Below are positions 7,361 to 15,492 of a stretch of 64,000 nt of DNA, in pieces. Every line of letters starts with the position of its first letter. Position 1 is the first letter of the stretch. Source of the stretch: Streptomyces sp. CB02923 (GTDB lineage: Bacteria; Actinomycetota; Actinomycetes; Streptomycetales; Streptomycetaceae); assembly GCF_001905005.1 (NCBI RefSeq), contig NZ_LWKZ01000023.1, positions 1,116,001 to 1,180,000 on the forward strand, read 5' to 3'. The notes under the pieces were generated by a model. The model had not been told where the DNA came from, searched no databases, and saw only the letters and a program-made list of their open reading frames with translations. The translations under genes and the position numbers were made by a program.

Positions 7361-7810
7361 GTGGGGGAGGCGGCACGTTTCATCTGCAACGCCGAGGTCG
7401 CCCTCCGCAAAGGGGACCGCTGGCTGCTGATCCGCCGGGGCGCGCGGGAGGCGCACGCCGCCGGAACCCTCGCGCTGGTGGGCGGCAAGGTCGAAGTGCG
7501 CGACGGGGACGGCGGCCCGGTACTCGAATCGGCCGTGCGGCGCGAGGTGGCCGAGGAGATCGGCCTGCACCTCACCGGACCCCTGCACTACGTGACCAGC
7601 GCCCACTTCGCCCTTCCGGACGGCGGCAACGTGGTGAACGTCGTCTTCTGCGCGGACTTCCCCGGTGGCGAACCGGTGCCGCAGAACCCGCAGGAGGTGG
7701 CCGCCGTGGTGTGGCTGTCCCGCCGGGAGCTGGAGGATTCCGGCGCACCGAAATGGACCCGGGAATACCTCGCGCTGGCGGAAGACGTCCACGATCGGTT
7801 GGCCCACTAA
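7361..7810 (+). CDS. Nudix hydrolase
   Basis: A 149-residue Nudix-fold protein with the hallmark REVAEEIGL preceded by a glycine-rich GGKVEVRDGDGG stretch; the spacing before the REUXEEXGU core is longer than the consensus Nudix box. Nudix enzymes cleave nucleoside diphosphates linked to another moiety. It starts with GTG 7361, five nt after the methyltransferase stop codon, and is evidently co-transcribed. In this cluster, with a nucleotidyltransferase-fold protein and two kinases, it may process a nucleotide-linked intermediate or clean up a nucleotide by-product. The substrate is not predictable. Confidence 0.8.
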   Translation: MGEAARFICNAEVALRKGDRWLLIRRGAREAHAAGTLALVGGKVEVRDGDGGPVLESAVRREVAEEIGLHLTGPLHYVTSAHFALPDGGNVVNVVFCADFPGGEPVPQNPQEVAAVVWLSRRELEDSGAPKWTREYLALAEDVHDRLAH

Positions 7811-7859
7811 ACTGCCGCCGCGCTGATCGGAAGCGCGCTACGGGAAGCACAGGAGAACT

Positions 7860-8912
7860 ATGCCGGTCCGTGAAAAACCGATACGGAAGGACTTCTTCAA
7901 TCTCGACGAACGGGCGATGGGGATCATCTCTGATCGTTATCGCCTGGCGGACGTGGATTGTTTCCTTCCCATTCTGGTCGACGGAAACCGCTGCACCCTG
8001 CTGGAGGTGCGCTCCGAGACCAGCAAGAAAGTGATCGTCGAGTGCGGCGACGCCCGCTACTTCTTCAAACAGATCCCCTGGTACTGCGACACGGACGAAC
8101 AGGTGGCCATGTCCACCGCGTTGCAGCAGGAACTGGGCAGGGCCGGCGTCCCCGTCGCCCGGCTGGTCGCGACCGGCGACGGCCGCCTGTGGACATCCAT
8201 CCACGACGAGCGCTTCGTCCTCTTCGAGTTCTCCAACGGACGTCGCTACGAGGGCAGACCGCAGCAGACGCGGGCGGCGGCCGGAACGCTCGCCCGTCTG
8301 CACGCGGCGGAAGTGGTGGTGCCCGGCGCCCCGGGCGAGGATGTCTTCTCCATCGCGTACGACCACATCCAGCTGCTCGAAACCGTCTGGGGCAAGCAGG
8401 ACCGGGACGCCGCCCCGGTGGCCGGGGCCTACCGGGCGTTCCTCCGGCGGGCCGAGGGCCGTGCCGGGGCCGCCGGGTTCGGCGGGCTGCCCGCCGTCGC
8501 GGTGCACGGCGACTACAACCCGTGGAACCTCCTGTTCGCGGACGACGACCAGGTGCAGACCGTACTGGACTTCGACAACTGCGATGTCGCCGCACGGCTG
8601 CACGATGTCGCCGAAGCGGTGCTGACCTTCTGCGTCCTGGCGTACCGGGAGGACTCCACCAACTTCGCGCGGACGCAGCCGGACGCGCCCGACGCCGCCG
8701 CGATCAGCGCGTTCCTGAGCGCCTACCAGGCGGTCTCCCCGCTGACCGGCACCGAGAAGAAGTGCCTCCCGTGGGCGCTGGGCGCGGTGTTCGTCGAACT
8801 CACCTGCCTCGGCTTCATCCGGGACGACTTCGGCCCGGACCACCTTCCCGCACTCGTCCGGCTGCTCGACCGGCTGGTGGCTGCGGTGCCCGACGAGGAG
8901 GCGGCGCGGTGA
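7860..8912 (+). CDS. APH-family phosphotransferase (small-molecule kinase)
   Basis: A 350-residue kinase of the aminoglycoside phosphotransferase/choline kinase superfamily. The catalytic loop HGDYNPWNLLF and metal-binding VLDFDNCDVAARLHDVAEAV are intact near residue 220, and the N-lobe has YRLADVDCFLPILVDGNRC and FFKQIPWYC. The ATG at 7860 follows AGGAGA. The enzyme would transfer the gamma-phosphate of ATP to a hydroxyl of a small molecule. In an antibiotic cluster this may be self-resistance by phosphorylation or a biosynthetic activation step. The homologue at 15489 has lost key residues, so this one is the catalytically competent copy. Confidence 0.8.
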   Translation: MPVREKPIRKDFFNLDERAMGIISDRYRLADVDCFLPILVDGNRCTLLEVRSETSKKVIVECGDARYFFKQIPWYCDTDEQVAMSTALQQELGRAGVPVARLVATGDGRLWTSIHDERFVLFEFSNGRRYEGRPQQTRAAAGTLARLHAAEVVVPGAPGEDVFSIAYDHIQLLETVWGKQDRDAAPVAGAYRAFLRRAEGRAGAAGFGGLPAVAVHGDYNPWNLLFADDDQVQTVLDFDNCDVAARLHDVAEAVLTFCVLAYREDSTNFARTQPDAPDAAAISAFLSAYQAVSPLTGTEKKCLPWALGAVFVELTCLGFIRDDFGPDHLPALVRLLDRLVAAVPDEEAAR

Positions 8913-9673
8913 GCGAGATCCTGCCCAAGACCACGATGGTCCTCGTGTGCGGCGGGAAGGGCGGGGTGGGCAAGTCCACCGTCGCGGCGAACGTCGCGGC
9001 CGTGCTCGCCGGCCGGGGCGTACGCACCGGACTCCTCGACGCCGACCTGCACGGACCCAGCCTGCCCGTCATGTTCGGGCTGGACGAACGCCCGGCGGTA
9101 CGCAACGGACTCATCCAGCCGCCCACCCGCCACGGGATATCCCTGATGTCCACCGGACTGCTCGCGCCGCCCGCACAGGCGCTCGCGTGGAAGGGGCCCC
9201 TGCTGCGCGGCGCCCTCAAGCAGATGCTGCGGGACGTCGACTGGCAGGACCCCGACGTACTGGTGATCGACACCCCGCCGGGCACCGGCGACGTGCACAT
9301 GGCACTGGCCTCGCTGGTGGACATCCGCAGCGCGGTGGTCGTCACCACACCGCAGGACGTCGCCCTCACCGACACCAGGCGCTGCGTGTCGATGCTCGAC
9401 CAGCTCGGCGTCCCGGTGCAGGGCGTCGTGGAGAACATGGCGTACTTCCGCTGCCCGGACTGCGACGCGCGGCACCAGCTGTTCCCGCGGCCGGAAGGCA
9501 GGGACCAGCTGCCCCGCCACGAACTGCCCATGATCGCCGCCATCGCGGCCAGCGGGGACGGCGGAACCCCCATCGCACTCACCGACGAGGGCCGCAGCAC
9601 CGGAGTCACCGCGGTGTTCGAGGCCGTGGTGGAGGACCTGACGACCGCGGACGCGATCCGGCGCGCGGTGTGA
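8909..9673 (+). CDS. Mrp/NBP35-family P-loop ATPase (Fe-S carrier type)
   Basis: A 254-residue member of the Mrp/MinD P-loop family. The deviant Walker A GGKGGVGKST is at residues 14-23, LLDADLHGPSLPVMFGL follows, and VLVIDTPPGTGDVHMAL is the Walker B region. A CPDC pair near residue 182 corresponds to the CxxC that binds a bridging 4Fe-4S cluster in Mrp-type scaffolds. The GTG start overlaps the kinase stop by 4 nt, so translation is coupled. A dedicated Fe-S carrier would suit the cluster's radical SAM enzyme (31023-32627); that pairing is inference. Confidence 0.85.
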   Translation: MSEILPKTTMVLVCGGKGGVGKSTVAANVAAVLAGRGVRTGLLDADLHGPSLPVMFGLDERPAVRNGLIQPPTRHGISLMSTGLLAPPAQALAWKGPLLRGALKQMLRDVDWQDPDVLVIDTPPGTGDVHMALASLVDIRSAVVVTTPQDVALTDTRRCVSMLDQLGVPVQGVVENMAYFRCPDCDARHQLFPRPEGRDQLPRHELPMIAAIAASGDGGTPIALTDEGRSTGVTAVFEAVVEDLTTADAIRRAV

Positions 9674-9789
9674 CCGGGGCCCCGGCGGCCCGGCCCACCG
9701 CGCGTGCACATACCTCGCAGCAGCGGACCGCCCATGAGGGAGCGCCGGTGTACCCGGACAAGACAGCGACGAGTTAAGGGAGAGCTTTT

Positions 9790-10800
9790 ATGCCTAGCGG
9801 CTTGCAGGTCACCAGCACCTTCGACGACCCGGTCAAGCACCTGACCATGGCGTTGGAGAGCCAGTGGTACCACACGATCACCCGCCTCAACGCCGAGATA
9901 CTGCACGCCACCTACGACTTCTACCGCGGACGCGGCATAGCGCCGGTGCTGATGCCGATCACGGTGAACTCGGTCTCCAGCCCGATGGGCCTGGGCAGCG
10001 ACAGCCTCCCGGTCAAGGTCGACCTCATGGGAGAGCCCACGTACCTGGCGGACTCCATGCAGTTCCAGCTGGAGTTCATGCTGCGGCACGGGCTCCCGGG
10101 GGCGTACTACGTCATGCCCACCTTCCGCGGCGAGGACCCCGACGCCACCCACCTGAACCAGTTCTTCCACTCCGAGGCGGAGATCCCCGGCGGACTCGAC
10201 GACGTCATCGAGCTGGTCGAGGCGTACATCAGGGCGCTGTGCGGCGCGCTGCTCACCGCATCCGTCGCGGCCCGGCTCTCCGCCCTCACCGGCGACCTCT
10301 CCCACCTGCGGGACATGGCGGCGCGCGACAGCTTCCCGCGGATCACCTTCGCCGAGGCGTGCGAGGTGGTGGACCCGGAGTACGTGAGCGAACCCGAGCC
10401 CGGAGTGCGCACGCTGGCCCGCGGCGGCGAACACCAGCTCATCGAGCGCTTCGGCGGCGCGGTCTGGGTCACCCACATGCCGGCCCTCGCCGTGCCCTTC
10501 TACCAGGCGGGGGACGACGACGGGACCGCCCGCTGCGCCGACCTGCTCTTCGGACTGGGCGAGGTGGTGGGCTGCGGCGAGCGGCACGCCACCAAGGAAG
10601 CCACCCTGCGGGCACTGGACGAGCACCACGTCGCGCCGGACAAGTACGACTGGTATCTGCACATGAAGGACGCCGCACCGATGCGCACGGCCGGATTCGG
10701 CCTCGGCCTGGAGCGCTTCCTGGCGTGGGTGCTCCAGCACGACGACGTACGCGACCTGCACGTGATGCCCCGTCTGAAGGGCGTGCCCACGTGGATGTAG
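9790..10800 (+). CDS. AsnRS/AspRS-like class II catalytic core, no anticodon domain
   Basis: A 336-residue protein that is only the catalytic core of an asparaginyl/aspartyl-tRNA synthetase. Motif 2 is visible as PTFRGEDPDATHLNQFF (Arg in FRxE near residue 112) and motif 3 as GFGLGLERFLAWVL (about residues 300-310, with its arginine). The N-terminal OB-fold anticodon domain of true AsnRS/AspRS is absent, so the protein resembles the AsnRS-derived asparagine synthetase of archaea or stand-alone amino-acid-activating paralogues. The expected chemistry is ATP-dependent activation of an amino acid, possibly aspartate, with transfer to ammonia, a carrier protein or another nucleophile. A resistant target copy is unlikely without the anticodon domain. 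It overlaps the S66 peptidase gene by 10 nt. Confidence 0.8.
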   Translation: MPSGLQVTSTFDDPVKHLTMALESQWYHTITRLNAEILHATYDFYRGRGIAPVLMPITVNSVSSPMGLGSDSLPVKVDLMGEPTYLADSMQFQLEFMLRHGLPGAYYVMPTFRGEDPDATHLNQFFHSEAEIPGGLDDVIELVEAYIRALCGALLTASVAARLSALTGDLSHLRDMAARDSFPRITFAEACEVVDPEYVSEPEPGVRTLARGGEHQLIERFGGAVWVTHMPALAVPFYQAGDDDGTARCADLLFGLGEVVGCGERHATKEATLRALDEHHVAPDKYDWYLHMKDAAPMRTAGFGLGLERFLAWVLQHDDVRDLHVMPRLKGVPTWM

Positions 10801-11858
10801 GCACCACCACGGCACACGGGCCGGCCGGCGCCCCGGTGCGGCCGCCCGCCGTACGGCGCGGGGACCGGGTCGCCCTGCTGTCCCTCTCCGGGCCGCTGGC
10901 GGCCCGGTGCCCGCGCCGGCTCGCCCGTTCGGTGGCGGACCTGCGGCGGCGCGGGCTGTGCCCCGAAGCCGACGTCACCGTCCGGCTCGACGAGGAGGAG
11001 CGGGCCGGCGACGGGCGTACCCGCGCCGAGCGGTTCACCGCGGCCGTCCTCGACCCGGGCGTACGCGCGGTGTTCTCGACGGTGGGCGGGCTCGGCTGCC
11101 GCGACATGCTGCCGCACCTCGACCCGCGGGTGCTGGCCGCTTCCCCCACCGCGGTCGTCGGGTACAGCGACATGTCCTCGCTGCTCCTGTGGCTGCACCA
11201 GACGCTCGGCTGGGTCACGTACTACGGTCCGGCCGCGCTGCCCCAGTTCGGCGAGTTCGGCGGGAGCGCCGACTACACATGGGACAGCGTCTGGGCACAG
11301 CTGTCCGGCGGGCCGACGGCGCACCTGCCCACGGCTGACACGGTCACCGTCGAGACGCTGTTCTGGGACAGCGCGGACGACCGGCGGCGCGTCGGCCGGC
11401 CGGCTCCGCCACGTCAGGTGTGGCAGGAGGGCACCGGCAGCGGCCCCCTGGTGGCGGCCAACATCGCGACGCTGGCGGAGGACGTGCTCTGCCGGGCCCT
11501 GCCGGAGCACCGCTGGCCCGGCCGGGTGATCTTCCTGGAGGAGTCGGACACCGCCACCTGGGAGGAGTTCGAGCAGTCGGTCGAGGTGCTGCGCGCGCAC
11601 GACGTCGTGCGCGGCGCTGCGGCCCTGGTCTTCGGCCGGTTCGGCCAGGTGCACCGGGAGCAGTGGTCCGCACGGCAGGTCCGCCGGGCACTGGCACCGC
11701 TCGTCCGGCAGACCGCGGGCCCGGTGGTCGCCGAGGCCGAGTTCGGGCACACCGACCCCGTCCTGACCCTGCCCATCGGGGCGTACGCCGAGGTGGGCAC
11801 CGAGGGCGGCGCACCCCGGCTGACCGTGCGGGAAGCCGCCGCCCCGGAGGCTGGTTGA
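10791..11858 (+). CDS. S66 (LD-carboxypeptidase/MccF-like) serine peptidase
   Basis: A 355-residue S66-family protein. The nucleophile motif is VVGYSDMSSLLLW (Ser near residue 126), the glutamate is in IFLEESD near 250, and the histidine is in FGHTDPVLTLPIGA near 320, so the catalytic triad is complete. Family members include cytosolic LD-carboxypeptidases and MccF, which protects microcin C producers by cleaving the amide between peptidyl or aminoacyl group and adenylate. The gene overlaps the AsnRS-like gene and precedes an exporter, a context that favours an immunity role over cell-wall recycling. GTG 10791 is the likely start; GTG 10836 is an alternative. Confidence 0.8.
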   Translation: MDVGTTTAHGPAGAPVRPPAVRRGDRVALLSLSGPLAARCPRRLARSVADLRRRGLCPEADVTVRLDEEERAGDGRTRAERFTAAVLDPGVRAVFSTVGGLGCRDMLPHLDPRVLAASPTAVVGYSDMSSLLLWLHQTLGWVTYYGPAALPQFGEFGGSADYTWDSVWAQLSGGPTAHLPTADTVTVETLFWDSADDRRRVGRPAPPRQVWQEGTGSGPLVAANIATLAEDVLCRALPEHRWPGRVIFLEESDTATWEEFEQSVEVLRAHDVVRGAAALVFGRFGQVHREQWSARQVRRALAPLVRQTAGPVVAEAEFGHTDPVLTLPIGAYAEVGTEGGAPRLTVREAAAPEAG

Positions 11859-11863
11859 CGGCC

Positions 11864-12766
11864 ATGGCGATACTCGAAGTCCGCGGGGTCTGCGCCGCGT
11901 ACGGGAAACACACCGCGCTGCGGGACGTGTCACTGACCATCGAACCCGGCCGGATCGTCGGGCTGCTGGGGCCCAACGGCGCCGGCAAGACCACCCTCAT
12001 GGACGTCGTCGTCGGCAAGACCCGGCCGACCTCCGGCTCGGTCTCGGTGTGCGGGATGGACGTCGCGCGCCAGGCGCGGGCCTGCCGGGAGCGGATCGGC
12101 TACGCGGCACAGGACCTGGCCGTCTTCCCGACCCTGACGGCGCGGGAGAACGTGCGGAACTGGGCGGGCATATCCGGCGTCGGCCGCTCCGGCCGCGACC
12201 GCGCCGTGGACGTGGCGCTGTCGGCGATGCTCCTCGAAGACGTGGCGGACCGCCAGGTGCGCACCCTCTCCGGCGGGCAGCAGCGGCGCGTGCACTGCGC
12301 CATGGCTACGGCGGCGCGCCCGCCGCTGCTGCTCCTGGACGAGCCCACGGTCGGCGTGGACCCCGCCACCCGCCGTGCGCTGCTCCAGCACGTACGGGAG
12401 CTGGCCGCCGAGGGGACCGCCATCTGCTACTCGACCCACTACCTGCCCGAGGTGGAGGCGCTGGACGCCGAGGTCGTGCTGCTCAAGGACGGCCGGACCG
12501 CGGCACGCGGCCGGGTGGACGACCTGCTGGGCCGCTTCGGACAGACCGTCATCGAGATGCACTTCAAGGAGGACGACGACGGCACGGGGACGGCCGGGAG
12601 TGTCTCGGTGGTCGCGGACGGCCCCGGCGACCTGCCGAAGGTGCTGCGCGGTCTCGGCCCGGACCTGGACCGGCTCGCCGGGCTGGAGGTCCGGCGGCCC
12701 AGCCTCGACGAAGTCTTCGACCGGATCGTCGAGGAGGGCGGGAAGACACGTGCCGATGCTTCTTGA
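11864..12766 (+). CDS. ABC-2 exporter ATP-binding protein
   Basis: A 300-residue ABC ATPase of the drug/antibiotic exporter (DrrA-like) type. Walker A is GPNGAGKTT near residue 34, the signature is LSGGQQRRV, Walker B is LLLLDEPTVGVD and the H-loop is STHYLPEVE. The C-terminal extension of about 80 residues is usual for this group. It is five nt downstream of the S66 gene and overlaps the permease gene, so the pair forms an efflux system, probably for the cluster 1 product or a toxic intermediate. Confidence 0.9.
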   Translation: MAILEVRGVCAAYGKHTALRDVSLTIEPGRIVGLLGPNGAGKTTLMDVVVGKTRPTSGSVSVCGMDVARQARACRERIGYAAQDLAVFPTLTARENVRNWAGISGVGRSGRDRAVDVALSAMLLEDVADRQVRTLSGGQQRRVHCAMATAARPPLLLLDEPTVGVDPATRRALLQHVRELAAEGTAICYSTHYLPEVEALDAEVVLLKDGRTAARGRVDDLLGRFGQTVIEMHFKEDDDGTGTAGSVSVVADGPGDLPKVLRGLGPDLDRLAGLEVRRPSLDEVFDRIVEEGGKTRADAS

Positions 12767-13547
12767 CGTGCGTACGGCGGGCCTGCTGGTCGGCCACGAG
12801 TGGCGGTTGCAGCGGCGCGATCTCGTGCCGCAGATCATCCTGACCGTCATGCCGCTGGCGCTGATGGCCTTCCTGATCCCCACCTACCGCAGCGCGTTGG
12901 TCTCCGCCGGAACCCTGCCCGGGGCGGAGCCGGTGAACGGGGCCGAACAGGCGGTCCCCGGGATGTCGGTGATGTTCTCGATGTTCCTGGTGTCCCACGT
13001 GGGCATGGCCTTCTTCCGGGACCACGGCTGGAACACCTGGAACCGCTACCGCGCCACCGCCGTACGGATGCCGGTGCTCGTCCTGAGCAAGGTCGTGGTG
13101 CCGCTCGGCGTCCTGGTGGCGCAGATGACCGTCCTGCTGGTCGCCGGCTGGTCGCTGTTCGGCCTGCGGGTGCACGGCTCCCTGTTCGCGCTGGCGCTGC
13201 TGGTCCTCGCGTTCGCCCTGTGCCTGGTGGCGCTGGGGGTGCTCGGCTTCGCCCTGTGCCGCACCGTGGTGCAGATGACGGCGCTCGCCAACGTGCTGGC
13301 GCTGGTCATGGCCGGGCTCGGCGGCGCACTGGTGCCCCGGGCCCTGTTGCCGGGCTGGGCCGAGCCGCTGGCGCCGGCGATGCCCTCGTACTGGGCGGTG
13401 CGCGGCATGCAGAGCGTCATCTCGGGCGGGTCCGGAACCGGGGGAGTGCTGACCGAACTGGGCGTACTGCTGCTGTTCGCGGCCGGCCTCGGACTGCTGG
13501 CCGCACTCATGTTGAAACCGGACCACAGGAAGGTGTCGTGGGCGTGA
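12750..13547 (+). CDS. ABC-2 type exporter permease
   Basis: A membrane protein of about 265 residues with six hydrophobic segments, including IILTVMPLALMAFLIPTY, VVVPLGVLVAQMTVLLVAGW, LFALALLVLAFALCLVALG and TELGVLLLFAAGLGLLAALM. It contains the ABC-2 pattern TALANVLALVMAGLGGALVPR before the fifth segment. The start is GTG 12750 or ATG 12756, both overlapping the ATPase gene. It pairs with that ATPase as a DrrAB-like exporter. Confidence 0.85.
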   Translation: MPMLLDVRTAGLLVGHEWRLQRRDLVPQIILTVMPLALMAFLIPTYRSALVSAGTLPGAEPVNGAEQAVPGMSVMFSMFLVSHVGMAFFRDHGWNTWNRYRATAVRMPVLVLSKVVVPLGVLVAQMTVLLVAGWSLFGLRVHGSLFALALLVLAFALCLVALGVLGFALCRTVVQMTALANVLALVMAGLGGALVPRALLPGWAEPLAPAMPSYWAVRGMQSVISGGSGTGGVLTELGVLLLFAAGLGLLAALMLKPDHRKVSWA

Positions 13548-14518
13548 TGGAACGACCACACGTCAGCGTGGAGCAAGCCCTCAAGGTCGTCGGGCTCACC
13601 CGGGAGGAACTGCTCTCACTCGGCGGCAGTGTGCTGACCACGGGCTCCGCCCACCTCGTCGGATCGCTGGCGGGCGGGCTCGGCAACCGCGGCAGCGACA
13701 TCGACGTGCACATGCTGGTGCCCGGCATCACCAAGCCGACCCCCGCCTACCTCTTCTTCGCCGGGAACACACCCGTCGACGTCGAGCACTACCCCGATAC
13801 GATGCCGGGCCGGCTCGTCGACGCGGCACGGGCCTTCCCGGTGCTGGAGCTGCCCTTCGGAACGGTGAGCACCGGCCCCGCCCCCGGCCGACGCACCCGC
13901 CGTACCGCCGCGCGCTGGCTCAACTCCCTGCCCCTGCACCCGGACCAGCCGCCCGTGTTCGACGCGTCGGAGGCGGCCGCCGTCCTGCCCACCGTCGTGC
14001 GGGCCGGACTGGACCAGCTGATGGGCATCTGGGCCGTGGCCCGGCTGGCCGAACGGGCCGAGGACGCGGACGCCGCACGCTACCTGTACCGCCGGGCCGG
14101 CCGGGAACTGCTGGAACTGCGCTGCCGGGCCGCAGGTGACGTACTGACCAGCGAGAAGTGGCTCCCCGACCGGGCCGCCAGACTCGGCCTCGGCGCGACA
14201 GCCGTCCGCCGCCACTACGAGGTGAGCGACCAGGCCGGACTCACGGAACTGCTGGACGGCACCGGGCTCGGCGACCGGGACCCGTGGAGCTACGTCACCG
14301 TACGCACCGACGCCGACCGGCAGACCGTCCGGCTGGGGCGGGAGAAATTCGCCCTGACCCGGCACGGCCGGCTGATCGGCGACGCCGTCTCCGCCGAAGG
14401 CAGCGTGCACCGGGCAGCGGACTCGGTGGGGCCGCGGCGCCTGCTGGACGCGCTGCGCAACGCCGAACTGGTGCTGGAGACGTCCGACGACGCGCTGACG
14501 GAGGCCACCGATGCCTGA
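13547..14518 (+). CDS. Nucleotidyltransferase-fold protein
   Basis: A 323-residue protein with the polymerase-beta/MNT nucleotidyltransferase signature: VGSLAGGLGNRGSDIDVHML (about residues 37-56, the GS...DxD motif) and a third acidic position in TPVDVEHYP. All three catalytic carboxylates are present, so activity is plausible. The C-terminal two thirds are helical and match no family I recognise. ATG 13547 overlaps the permease stop (TGATG); GTG 13538 is an in-frame alternative. It may adenylylate an intermediate or a sugar-like hydroxyl. The neighbours (Nudix, kinases) fit nucleotide chemistry, but no specific reaction can be named. Confidence 0.65.
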   Translation: MERPHVSVEQALKVVGLTREELLSLGGSVLTTGSAHLVGSLAGGLGNRGSDIDVHMLVPGITKPTPAYLFFAGNTPVDVEHYPDTMPGRLVDAARAFPVLELPFGTVSTGPAPGRRTRRTAARWLNSLPLHPDQPPVFDASEAAAVLPTVVRAGLDQLMGIWAVARLAERAEDADAARYLYRRAGRELLELRCRAAGDVLTSEKWLPDRAARLGLGATAVRRHYEVSDQAGLTELLDGTGLGDRDPWSYVTVRTDADRQTVRLGREKFALTRHGRLIGDAVSAEGSVHRAADSVGPRRLLDALRNAELVLETSDDALTEATDA

Positions 14519-15014
14519 GACCCGTACCGACGGCACCGACCTGACGTGGCTGCTGACCCACGGAGCGGGCATGGCCTGGCAGTACGCGATGGCCGTACAG
14601 ACGTCCCTCACCGACATGCAGGCGGCCTACGAGGACGGCAACCACCCGGCGTGCGTGGAGTCGTGCGCGGTGGCGCTGCGCGCGATCGTCTACTGCCGAC
14701 AGGTGGGCGACGGCTACGTACGCCCGCCCGGACACCTCGAACACCATCTGCACCTGGCCGTCGAGGAGTCACCGGCCGCCCGCGCGCTGCGTGACCTGCC
14801 CGCTCCGCCCACCGCGACCCGCGAGACGGCCGAGGCCGCCATGGCCGTGGTGCACGAGCACGACGAACAGCTGCGCAACGCCATACCGCTGACCATTCCC
14901 GTCATCCGCACCGCCAAGGGCTACTTCCCGACCGTACGCATCGCCGCCTCGCTGGAGGAACTGCGTGCCACCCATGGCCTGGGGCCCGTCGACTGGGACC
15001 AGTGGGGAATCTGA
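14511..15014 (+). CDS. Unrecognised protein coupled to the nucleotidyltransferase
   Basis: A 167-residue protein that I do not recognise. Its N-terminal half is helical (LTWLLTHGAGMAWQYAMAV, ACVESCAVALRAIVYC) and the C-terminal part ends LGPVDWDQWGI. There is no signal peptide or membrane segment. Its ATG overlaps the nucleotidyltransferase stop by 8 nt, so the two proteins are probably made in fixed ratio and may form a complex. The helical character and the pairing recall MNT/HEPN pairs, but the RxxxxH motif of HEPN RNases is not seen. Confidence 0.6.
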   Translation: MPETRTDGTDLTWLLTHGAGMAWQYAMAVQTSLTDMQAAYEDGNHPACVESCAVALRAIVYCRQVGDGYVRPPGHLEHHLHLAVEESPAARALRDLPAPPTATRETAEAAMAVVHEHDEQLRNAIPLTIPVIRTAKGYFPTVRIAASLEELRATHGLGPVDWDQWGI

Positions 15015-15036
15015 GAACCGAGAAGGGGATGGGCAC

Positions 15037-15492
15037 ATGCCTACCGTGACAACCAGCCACACCACCCAGGACGACCCCGCCGAGGTGTGGGCGACGCTGC
15101 TGGACAACGAGGCGTACCCGAGCTACATGACCGAGGTCCAGGACATCAGCGTCGTCGAATGGGAGGGCGACCGCCGGGTCAGCACCTGGTCGGTCCTGCT
15201 CAAGGGCTCCGAACTCGAATGGGAGGAAGAGGAGTTCATCGACCACGCACGCCGCCGGATCGACTTCCGGCAGACCGACGGCGACCTGGCACGCTTCACC
15301 GGCTACTGGCAGGTCACCGCCGGGGAGCAGGGCACCACCACCGAACTCCACGTGGACTTCGACATCGGCATCCCGATGATGAGCGAACTGCTCAACCCGG
15401 TCGCCGCACGCGCCCTGGAGGACAACGCACGCGCCATGCTGGAGCAGCTGGGCCACCGGTCGCGGTCGGCGGACACGGGAGCCGCCCGGTGA
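15037..15492 (+). CDS. SRPBCC/START-fold protein (polyketide cyclase-like)
   Basis: A 151-residue SRPBCC-superfamily protein: TTSHTTQDDPAEVWATLLDN at the start, a middle section of beta strands (RVSTWSVLLKGSELEWEEEE) and a C-terminal helix (NPVAARALEDNARAMLEQL). The ATG follows AGAAGGGGA. Such helix-grip proteins serve as cyclases/aromatases on ACP-bound chains or as binding proteins. With a KS and a stand-alone ACP in the same operon, a cyclase or dehydratase role on an ACP-tethered intermediate is a fair guess. Confidence 0.75.
   Translation: MPTVTTSHTTQDDPAEVWATLLDNEAYPSYMTEVQDISVVEWEGDRRVSTWSVLLKGSELEWEEEEFIDHARRRIDFRQTDGDLARFTGYWQVTAGEQGTTTELHVDFDIGIPMMSELLNPVAARALEDNARAMLEQLGHRSRSADTGAAR

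Noticed and set aside
9790..10800. AsnRS-like protein as a resistant duplicate of the housekeeping tRNA synthetase
   Set aside because: It lacks the anticodon-binding OB domain, so it could not replace AsnRS or AspRS in translation.
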